Shown here: piece by piece, positions 41,923 to 50,247 of the stretch | Layout: each line of letters begins with the position of its first letter | How positions within the stretch are numbered: the stretch's first letter is position 1 | Assembly (NCBI GenBank): GCA_009746045.1 | Contig: RPFO01001898.1 | Span: 64,001-124,000 of the forward strand | Source: Mesostigma viride | Lineage: Eukaryota > Streptophyta > Mesostigmatophyceae > Mesostigmatales > Mesostigmataceae | Length of the DNA stretch: 60,000 nucleotides | Direction of reading: 5' to 3' | Notes under the pieces: generated by a model | The model's database searches: none | Told to the model about the DNA's origin: nothing | Seen by the model: the letters and a program-made list of their open reading frames with translations, nothing else | Position numbers and translations under genes: made by a program

Positions 41923-43587
41923 ATGGCTACCAAGGAAGCGTGCTACAAGCAATTCCGGGCAACAAGCAAGTCCATCACAACGTTTGATGGGCGGTCTCTG
42001 AGGAAATGGGAAGAAATCAAGGCTGTGTTGAAGGCCTTAGCATCGGCCTATTGTGACCTGGTCAAGGTCCTAACTGGAGAGGAGGATTCGCTAAAGGAGG
42101 TCAAGACTGCGCTGCTGGAGGCGGAGGAGCTACTGCACGGAAGGCGTTCTGCTCAAGCAAAGAAGGAGGGCTCCCCTAACGGCCAGGTTTTCCACACTAC
42201 TACGAAGAAAAGTGGAGGAAAGAGGCGGTGCAATTACTGCAAGAAGGCCGGGCACGTGGACACCCAGTGCTGGGAGAAGCATCCGGAGCTGAAGCAAGAA
42301 CGCAAGAACAAGGCAACGCGACGGAACCAAGCGAGAAAGGAGCACTCACCAGGTGCCAGCGAGGCGCGTATCACCGAGGAGGCTGCGGAGCGGTCCGGCT
42401 TCGTCTTCGCCACCATCGCCGAGTCGCCATCGCCGTCGGATGCTGCTGCACTCACGCAGTATGAAAAGAAAGCACCGACCAGCTGGGTGCTGGATTCTGC
42501 AGCGAGCTGTCACATGACGCCATGCCCGTCGGATTTCGTGTGCCTGCACCCTCACAACAGGGAAATCGCCGGCTCAGGCGGCAAACTGAAGGCGACAGCC
42601 ATCGGGACTGTCAAGCTGAAGCTGCCGGGCCAGGAGGCAGACGTGCACCTCCAAAACGCGCTGCTCGTTCCAAAGCTGAGCACCCGACTTTTATCTGTCG
42701 GCCAGCTCGTCAAGGATGGCCACAAGGTCGACCTCGCCCAGCGGGTTGCTGTGCTGGACAGCAGGCACTGCAGCATCGGGACGAGGAACAACACCTACTT
42801 TTTGCCCGCGCACGGTGCGGACGCAGCGATGGACGCCATCCCAGAGCTGAAATCGTCGGCGACGAGCTTCAAGAACGACGCTGCCTGTCAAGGGCAGAAA
42901 ATGGCGAGCAGCGAGCGCAGCATCTCACGTGCCTCGGGACACGCGGCGGAGTGGCTGGCCGTGGGCCTAACGGTCATACTGGCCATGCTGGCCCGTGTAT
43001 GCGGGATCGGGGGCGGCCTACTGGGCATTACTCGCACACTGCGTGGCTTTATATACTCTGCGCCGGCCCAGTGGAAGTTCACGCCAATTCGAGAAGTTTC
43101 CAGCGCAATGGAGAAGTCCGTGTCAGACGCTGAAGTACTTCCAGAAACTGCGGTCCAGAACAGCCCAGTGCAGGCGGAGCGCGTTGTCGCCGCCAGCATA
43201 CCAGGTGACACTGGTGCTAGTAACCCAAGTCCGGCGACCAGACCAAAGGCGCGGCGCTCGAACGCTGCCAGCCTAACTGAGGGGGAACAAATTCGTGACG
43301 CGAGGGCGAAATCGACCAAGCTGCCAAATTTTTCCAAGTCCTGGACTGCCAAGTCCGGTGCTGGCGCGAGGCCTCGAGCGAGCCGACAACGACGTGGACA
43401 GCGACCTGTCAGCCACAGTGCTGTCAAGCACCAACGGTCAACTCAGGTGCAAAATGCTGCCAAGGTATCACGTCGGTCAGTTTACGGTGTTCGGCCAGGC
43501 CATGGCATTTGCAACTGCGCTAACTGCAACGACCCTTGGAAATTGTCGCCCAGGATGCACAGACCCCACTCCTCAAGGTTGCCCTAA
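41923..43587 (+). CDS. Cop5 gag-protease protein, intact copy 1
   Basis: ATG 41923 gives 554 residues; an in-frame TTG at 41905 could extend it by six. Copia gag-like helices come first, then a zinc knuckle CNYCKKAGHVDTQC (about 103-116) and a copia-type protease start WVLDSAASCHMT (catalytic Asp about 191, DSA instead of DSG). LLSVGQL and the first part of a pre-integrase domain follow. There is then no integrase or RT. A hydrophobic segment (WLAVGLTVILAMLARVCGIG, about 344-363) and a Lys/Arg-rich tail follow instead. The element is therefore non-autonomous, similar in concept to gag-only TR-GAG elements. The role of the tail is unknown. Confidence 0.88.
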   Translation: MATKEACYKQFRATSKSITTFDGRSLRKWEEIKAVLKALASAYCDLVKVLTGEEDSLKEVKTALLEAEELLHGRRSAQAKKEGSPNGQVFHTTTKKSGGKRRCNYCKKAGHVDTQCWEKHPELKQERKNKATRRNQARKEHSPGASEARITEEAAERSGFVFATIAESPSPSDAAALTQYEKKAPTSWVLDSAASCHMTPCPSDFVCLHPHNREIAGSGGKLKATAIGTVKLKLPGQEADVHLQNALLVPKLSTRLLSVGQLVKDGHKVDLAQRVAVLDSRHCSIGTRNNTYFLPAHGADAAMDAIPELKSSATSFKNDAACQGQKMASSERSISRASGHAAEWLAVGLTVILAMLARVCGIGGGLLGITRTLRGFIYSAPAQWKFTPIREVSSAMEKSVSDAEVLPETAVQNSPVQAERVVAASIPGDTGASNPSPATRPKARRSNAASLTEGEQIRDARAKSTKLPNFSKSWTAKSGAGARPRASRQRRGQRPVSHSAVKHQRSTQVQNAAKVSRRSVYGVRPGHGICNCANCNDPWKLSPRMHRPHSSRLP

Positions 43588-44742
43588 TGTTTTGTCTGTG
43601 GGAAATGAACTTGTATGTCGACTTTTGTGTCGTGTTTGCTGGAAATTGTGAGGCGCCGTAAGCGTGCGTGTTCTGGTTCTTTCTTTGTGTTCTTCCAGCA
43701 ATTATGTGTTTATTTTGCCATGCGTTCAGTGGCGATGGCCCACGCATTTTGGTATTGTTCCCACGAGACGTTTTCTACGTACCTGGAGTGTATATCCAGA
43801 GTTTTTGCACGCTATTTGTGGCACTAGTCTGCGGCGTAGTGAAGCGCCGTTGTATCGTCGTCTACGACTTGTTTTCGTGAGTTGAGTGCCTGTGACGCGT
43901 GTGTTATTTTGTTTTGTGCTGAGAGCATTGCTTGTATGCAAGTGTTTACGTCCTTTGTGTCGAGTTCGGCTGTGCATTTCGGCACAGCCTGTAATGTCGG
44001 ACGTTATGTTTACTCTCGGGCACTGATTTGTGAATCGTGACGAAGTAATCGTTACTTATGTGTTCGCCTTTGTGGTGGCGGTAATGTTTTGCACGTCCTG
44101 TTTTCTTTGCTATGAAGCTCGTTTATCTGTTATGGCCACTGTGTCTTGTGTTGAAGGTTGTATTGTAACTTGTTTGTGCGGCACTTGTTGCCATGTTTGT
44201 TTGCTCACCCCGTTTATTTGGCGTACAACGTGATGTTGGTGTCATTTATTTTGTGAGATGGCGTATGTTATGTTGCTCCGTGTGTGTACAGCACGTATTG
44301 TTGCCGTTGCCCTACCTCTATACCGTTTGGGTTAGCTCATAGGGACTTTCTTTGTTGGCATGTGTTGCCGTATCATATGTGTGGGACTGTGTGGCCCTAT
44401 TGTGTCCATGGGCAGCCGCTTTGAGTGAGGGGGGAATGTCGCATCTAGAGCACTTTTTCCAACTAAGGGTTGGGTATCAGCCATCCAGGATTGATGGGCA
44501 GCTAGTGCGTTGCTGCTATGGCAGGACACTCATTCGCGTTGCCGGGGGGGACGGATCAGTGGCGGTAGTGCGGCTCATGACCGCATGTTGGAGCTTCAAG
44601 CATTTCACGAGGACGGCATCTTCATTTTCAGTTGCACTATGGTAGCAACTGGACGGCATGCTACGAGCATGTGGTTAAGGGGGGTGTTGAGATTCCACCT
44701 ACCCAGTCATCTTTTGCATTGTGCCCATGTGGCTAAGGGGGG
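43588..44742 (+). other. Cop5 internal 3' non-coding region (copy 1)
   Basis: About 1.15 kb without convincing genes, where pol would be in an autonomous element. It ends with the polypurine tract TAAGGGGGG. A near copy of tract plus LTR start (TTAAGGGGGGTGTTGAGATT) lies about 66 bp earlier. Confidence 0.7.
44734..44742 (+). promoter_or_regulatory. Cop5 polypurine tract (also 40991 and 48445)
   Basis: AAGGGGGG immediately upstream of TGTTAGGG, the plus-strand priming site for LTR synthesis. Confidence 0.8.
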
Positions 44743-45550
44743 TGTTAGGGATATAATATCCACCTGGCCACAATGTATCCCAGCCTGATTTATTTCTTGT
44801 TGGATTTATTCCATATGGACTGGGAATTCGATAGCGTTGATAAGCTAGATGGATTGGGCTCAATGAGCTGATCAATATTCATGTGCCATAGTCCTATACT
44901 TGGACATGGATGACTTGTAACCTGAGTCAGCCTAGTAGCATCACGTATTTGATTGACAAGTGGTGCTATGGCCTAGTGGACAAGTGTTTGGCCCATGAGC
45001 TGACAAGTGTTGGAAGCTCATGATGACACATGTTATCACTTACATGATGACAAGTGGGTAGACTCATTGCATGACACTTGTCACTCCAAGGAGAAGAGAT
45101 GTGTCACTTTATTAATCATGTTATGTGGCACATTATTACGTAGACACTTGGCATCTAGCTATTATGCCAGCTCATTGGATCATGTCTAGAATGTTCTAGG
45201 AATGTTCTAAGAATATGCCAGGAATATTCCTGGAATATACTGAGAATATGCTGGGAATATGCTAGGAATATGCTAGGATGTTTCTACAAGCTTCTGTGAT
45301 GATGTCATTGCTGATGTCATCCTTCCTAGCCTAAAAGTTATAAAAGGAAACTGCCCCCTAAGGGCAGGTACCTCCATTCAACCTCCATTCAAGCTCTTCT
45401 CCAACTATTATATTCTAATAAAGCCATTTATTCTTCCACGTAAATTGTCTTCAACCTCTCTTTCTTTCAGCACCTGCAAGGTGTGTGGGTAGCAAGGCCA
45501 AGCACAAGGCATTGTGTAAAACCCATTAGTTTCCTCTCCCAATCCAAACA
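44743..45550 (+). repeat. Cop5a middle LTR shared by two internal copies
   Basis: 808 bp, type-a variants. It serves as 3' LTR of the copy on its left and 5' LTR of the copy on its right. TATAAAAG at 45339-45346 and AATAAA at 45417-45422 mark a likely promoter and polyadenylation signal. Confidence 0.92.
45339..45346 (+). promoter_or_regulatory. TATA box of the Cop5 LTR
   Basis: TATAAAAG, about 78 bp upstream of AATAAA, is conserved in all five LTR copies. It is the likely start signal for the genomic RNA. Confidence 0.7.
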
Positions 45551-45633
45551 TGGTATCGGAGGTTTGTTACTGAGGAACAAGAAGACCACTGTGAACCCAG
45601 AGACATCCAGTTCCATTGGCGACTGAAGACACC

Positions 45634-47298
45634 ATGGCTACCAAGGAAGCGTGCTACAAGCAATTCCGGGCAACAAGCAAGTCCATCACAACGTTTGATG
45701 GGCGGTCTCTGAGGAAATGGGAAGAAATCAAGGCTGTGTTGAAGGCCTTAGCATCGGCCTATTGTGACCTGGTCAAGGTCCTAACTGGAGAGGAGGATTC
45801 GCTAAAGGAGGTCAAGACTGCGCTGCTGGAGGCGGAGGAGCTACTGCACGGAAGGCGTTCTGCTCAAGCAAAGAAGGAGGGCTCCCCTAACGGCCAGGTT
45901 TTCCACACTACTACGAAGAAAAGTGGAGGAAAGAGGCGGTGCAATTACTGCAAGAAGGCCGGGCACGTGGACACCCAGTGCTGGGAGAAGCATCCGGAGC
46001 TGAAGCAAGAACGCAAGAACAAGGCAACGCGACGGAACCAAGCGAGAAAGGAGCACTCACCAGGTGCCAGCGAGGCGCGTATCACCGAGGAGGCTGCGGA
46101 GCGGTCCGGCTTCGTCTTCGCCACCATCGCCGAGTCGCCATCGCCGTCGGATGCTGCTGCACTCACGCAGTATGAAAAGAAAGCACCGACCAGCTGGGTG
46201 CTGGATTCTGCAGCGAGCTGTCACATGACGCCATGCCCGTCGGATTTCGTGTGCCTGCACCCTCACAACAGGGAAATCGCCGGCTCAGGCGGCAAACTGA
46301 AGGCGACAGCCATCGGGACTGTCAAGCTGAAGCTGCCGGGCCAGGAGGCAGACGTGCACCTCCAAAACGCGCTGCTCGTTCCAAAGCTGAGCACCCGACT
46401 TTTATCTGTCGGCCAGCTCGTCAAGGATGGCCACAAGGTCGACCTCGCCCAGCGGGTTGCTGTGCTGGACAGCAGGCACTGCAGCATCGGGACGAGGAAC
46501 AACACCTACTTTTTGCCCGCGCACGGTGCGGACGCAGCGATGGACGCCATCCCAGAGCTGAAATCGTCGGCGACGAGCTTCAAGAACGACGCTGCCTGTC
46601 AAGGGCAGAAAATGGCGAGCAGCGAGCGCAGCATCTCACGTGCCTCGGGACACGCGGCGGAGTGGCTGGCCGTGGGCCTAACGGTCATACTGGCCATGCT
46701 GGCCCGTGTATGCGGGATCGGGGGCGGCCTACTGGGCATTACTCGCACACTGCGTGGCTTTATATACTCTGCGCCGGCCCAGTGGAAGTTCACGCCAATT
46801 CGAGAAGTTTCCAGCGCAATGGAGAAGTCCGTGTCAGACGCTGAAGTACTTCCAGAAACTGCGGTCCAGAACAGCCCAGTGCAGGCGGAGCGCGTTGTCG
46901 CCGCCAGCATACCAGGTGACACTGGTGCTAGTAACCCAAGTCCGGCGACCAGACCAAAGGCGCGGCGCTCGAACGCTGCCAGCCTAACTGAGGGGGAACA
47001 AATTCGTGACGCGAGGGCGAAATCGACCAAGCTGCCAAATTTTTCCAAGTCCTGGACTGCCAAGTCCGGTGCTGGCGCGAGGCCTCGAGCGAGCCGACAA
47101 CGACGTGGACAGCGACCTGTCAGCCACAGTGCTGTCAAGCACCAACGGTCAACTCAGGTGCAAAATGCTGCCAAGGTATCACGTCGGTCAGTTTACAGTG
47201 TTCGGCCAGGCCATGGCATTTGCAACTGCGCTAACTGCAACGACCCTTGGAAATTGTCGCCCAGGATGCACAGACCCCACTCCTCAAGGTTGCCCTAA
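45634..47298 (+). CDS. Cop5 gag-protease protein, intact copy 2
   Basis: Same 554-residue product as 41923-43587, with a single amino-acid change seen (VYSVRP versus VYGVRP near the C-terminus). Near identity over the whole 3711-bp unit indicates recent duplication or gene conversion. Confidence 0.9.
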   Translation: MATKEACYKQFRATSKSITTFDGRSLRKWEEIKAVLKALASAYCDLVKVLTGEEDSLKEVKTALLEAEELLHGRRSAQAKKEGSPNGQVFHTTTKKSGGKRRCNYCKKAGHVDTQCWEKHPELKQERKNKATRRNQARKEHSPGASEARITEEAAERSGFVFATIAESPSPSDAAALTQYEKKAPTSWVLDSAASCHMTPCPSDFVCLHPHNREIAGSGGKLKATAIGTVKLKLPGQEADVHLQNALLVPKLSTRLLSVGQLVKDGHKVDLAQRVAVLDSRHCSIGTRNNTYFLPAHGADAAMDAIPELKSSATSFKNDAACQGQKMASSERSISRASGHAAEWLAVGLTVILAMLARVCGIGGGLLGITRTLRGFIYSAPAQWKFTPIREVSSAMEKSVSDAEVLPETAVQNSPVQAERVVAASIPGDTGASNPSPATRPKARRSNAASLTEGEQIRDARAKSTKLPNFSKSWTAKSGAGARPRASRQRRGQRPVSHSAVKHQRSTQVQNAAKVSRRSVYSVRPGHGICNCANCNDPWKLSPRMHRPHSSRLP

Positions 47299-48453
47299 TG
47301 TTTTGTCTGTGGGAAATGAACTTGTATGTCGACTTTTGTGTCGTGTTTGCTGGAAATTGTGAGGCGCCGTAAGCGTGCGTGTTCTGGTTCTTTCTTTGTG
47401 TTCTTCCAGCAATTATGTGTTTATTTTGCCATGCGTTCAGTGGCGATGGCCCACGCATTTTGGTATTGTTCCCACGAGACGTTTTCTACGTACCTGGAGT
47501 GTATATCCAGAGTTTTTGCACGCTATTTGTGGCACTAGTCTGCGGCGTAGTGAAGCGCCGTTGTATCGTCGTCTACGACTTGTTTTCGTGAGTTGAGTGC
47601 CTGTGACGCGTGTGTTATTTTGTTTTGTGCTGAGAGCATTGCTTGTATGCAAGTGTTTACGTCCTTTGTGTCGAGTTCGGCTGTGCATTTCGGCATAGCC
47701 TGTAATGTCGGACGTTATGTTTACTCTCGGGCACTGATTTGTGAATCGTGACGAAGTAATCGTTACTTATGTGTTCGCCTTTGTGGTGGCGGTAATGTTT
47801 TGCACGTCCTGTTTTCTTTGCTATGAAGCGCGTTTATCTGTTATGGCCACTGTGTCTTGTGTTGAAGGTTGTATTGTAACTTGTTTGTGCGGCACTTGTT
47901 GCCATGTTTGTTTGCTCACCCCGTTTATTTGGCGTACAACGTGATGTTGGTGTCATTTATTTTGTGAGATGGCGTATGTTATGTTGCTCCGTGTGTGTAC
48001 AGCACGTATTGTTGCCGTTGCCCTACCTCTATACCGTTTGGGTTAGCTCATAGGGACTTTCTTTGTTGGCATGTGTTGCCGTATCATATGTGTGGGACTG
48101 TGTGGCCCTATTGTGTCCATGGGCAGCCGCTTTGAGTGAGGGGGGAATGTCGCATCTAGAGCACTTTTTCCAACTAAGGGTTGGGTATCAGCCATCCAGG
48201 ATTGATGGGCAGCTAGTGCGTTGCTGCTATGGCAGGACACTCATTCGCGTTGCCGGGGGGGACGGATCAGTGGCGGTAGTGCGGCTCATGACCGCATGTT
48301 GGAGCTTCAAGCATTTCACGAGGACGGCATCTTCATTTTCAGTTGCACTATGGTAGCAACTGGACGGCATGCTACGAGCATGTGGTTAAGGGGGGTGTTG
48401 AGATTCCACCTACCCAGTCATCTTTTGCATTGTGCCCATGTGGCTAAGGGGGG
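47299..48453 (+). other. Cop5 internal 3' non-coding region (copy 2)
   Basis: Copy of 43588-44742 with one or two substitutions noticed (GAAGCGCG versus GAAGCTCG, GGCATAGC versus GGCACAGC). No gene seen. Confidence 0.7.
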
Positions 48454-49270
48454 TGTTAGGGATATAATATCCACCTGGCCACAATGTATCCCAGCCTGAT
48501 TTATTTCTTGTTGGATTTATTCCATATGGACTGGGAATTCGATAGCGTTGATAAGCTAGATGGATTGGGCTCAATGAGCTGATCAATATTCATGTGCCAT
48601 AGTCCTATACTTGGACATGGATGACTTGTAACCTGAGTCAGCCTAGTAGCATCACGTATTTGATTGACAAGTGGTGCTATGGCCTAGTGGACAAGTGTTT
48701 GGCCCATGAGCTGACAAGTGTTGGAAGCTCATGATGACACATGTTATCACTTACATGATGACAAGTGGGTAGACTCATTGCATGACACTTGTCACTCCAA
48801 GGAGAAGAGATGTGTCACTTTATTAATCATGTTATGTGGCACATTATTACGTAGACACTTGGCATCTAGCTATTATGCCAGCTCATTGGATCATGTCTAG
48901 AATGTTCTAGGAATGTTCTAAGAATATGCCAGGAATATTCCTGGAATATACTGAGAATATGCTGCCCAGACAGGGAATATGCTAGGAATATGCTAGGATG
49001 TTTCTACAAGCTTCTGTGATGATGTCATTGCTGATGTCATCCTTCCTAGCCTAAAAGTTATAAAAGGAAACTGCCCCCTAAGGGCAGGTACCTCCATTCA
49101 ACCTCCATTCAAGCTCTTCTCCAACTATTATATTCTAATAAAGCCATTTATTCTTCCACGTAAATTGTCTTCAACCTCTCTTTCTTTCAGCACCTGCAAG
49201 GTGTGTGGGTAGCAAGGCCAAGCACAAGGCATTGTGTAAAACCCATTAGTTTCCTCTCCCAATCCAAACA
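48454..49270 (+). repeat. Cop5a 3' LTR with a 9-bp insertion
   Basis: 817 bp. It is the 808-bp type-a LTR plus CCCAGACAG inserted in the 11-bp repeat array near 48965. It ends CCAAACA and is followed by the CAGTC duplication. Confidence 0.92.
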
Positions 49271-49275
49271 CAGTC
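49271..49275. repeat. Target site duplication CAGTC, right copy
   Basis: Matches 36513-36517; Cop4 gag resumes at 49276. Confidence 0.9.
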
Positions 49276-49288
49276 TGGGCAGCAGTGA

Positions 49289-50247
49289 CTAGCTACATCA
49301 TCCCCTGTAAATAGTCAATCACCCCTTGGGGAAGGTGTGTTGGATGTACATAAGGACGGGGGTGTGCCCCTTGTGCAGCACCAAGGGTGTAAAGATGTTG
49401 TTCTTCCACTGGATTGCAATAACAATGCTGCAGCTGAATTCCCTATGCCTCATGCAGGTGGTGGGTCTCCAGCAGGTGCTGGCCTGGAAGGCCAAAGGAC
49501 CTTGCTGGAAGGGCCTGGAGCGGTCCAGGGTGCAGGGCCTGGCTTGGGGCGTCAGGATGGCCTGCAGGGAAGCCCTGGAACCTCAGGAGTGGATCATGTG
49601 TCCCCACACACGGTTCAGACGTCTCGCCAGGTCAGTACTGAGAGAGTGCTGAGCTATGCTGAGGCTGGCCATAGGTTGCATCACATGTTTGGACATTCTG
49701 GGCAGGCAGCAATGTTTGCTTGGAAGTTAGGTAGGGAACCTTTGTGGGAGGCATGCCAGGCTGCTGCTGAGAACTGTGGTTGCCAGGAGAATGCTGTTCA
49801 CCCACCCAGTCCCATGCTAGGGAGCCTGCTAGAGAGCGTGGCGACATCCAATGGATATCCAGCATATCAGGGGCTTGTATATATTAGTGGGGGTGGACAG
49901 GTTCAGTAGATACAGACTGATAGGCATTCTACCCGGTATGCAGGAGCATCACTTGTTGTTGGGTATGAAGGCCCTGATCCCAGGCTTTGGGGTATGCAAG
50001 AGTGTGCAGGCAGACTTGCAGTTTGACTGTTTGCTCAAGCATCAGGACCAGCTGCCTTGTAAGCTGGTAGTAGTCCCCAGGGAGAGTCATGGGCAGCAAG
50101 GGGCTGTAGAAGATCCATACGTGAGGTAAAGACAGTGGTGCTAGCAGCAGAGTCAGTGCCACTTGTGGCATCTGCCTTAGAAGGGCAGCCTGGTGTAAGG
50201 GGATAGAAGAGCAGCTGAACCACAGGGTTAACTATTACTTTGATGGT
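49289..50247 (+). pseudogene. Cop4 integrase, N-terminal and core parts, frameshifted
   Basis: After the gag stop the frame at about 49337-49909 gives a Gly-rich lead. An HHCC-like finger follows (HRLHHMFGHSGQ ... CQAAAENCGC). The core continues in another frame (49851-50129) with VDRFSRY near the first Asp, VQADLQFD at the second and PRESHGQQGAVE at the catalytic Glu. Further single-base shifts separate it from 50248. No retropepsin motif occurs between the zinc knuckle and this integrase. Confidence 0.78.

Larger units (their letters stand above)
36518..49270 (+). mobile_element. Cop5a compound element: LTR[with nested Cop5b]-internal-LTR-internal-LTR
   Basis: The outer LTRs start TGTTAGGG and end CCAAACA, and the whole block is flanked by CAGTC. 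Components: 5' LTR 36518-37298 plus 41813-41839, internal copy 41840-44742, shared LTR 44743-45550, second internal copy 45551-48453, LTR 48454-49270. The two internals differ at only about three positions noticed, so a 3711-bp LTR-plus-internal unit was duplicated, most simply by unequal recombination. A second, slightly different element (Cop5b) sits in the 5' LTR. Confidence 0.92.

Noticed and set aside
36518-49270. Simple tandem repeat or segmental duplication of host genes
   Set aside because: Units are bounded by LTRs with primer site and polypurine tract, and two separate 5-bp duplications show retrotransposon insertion.
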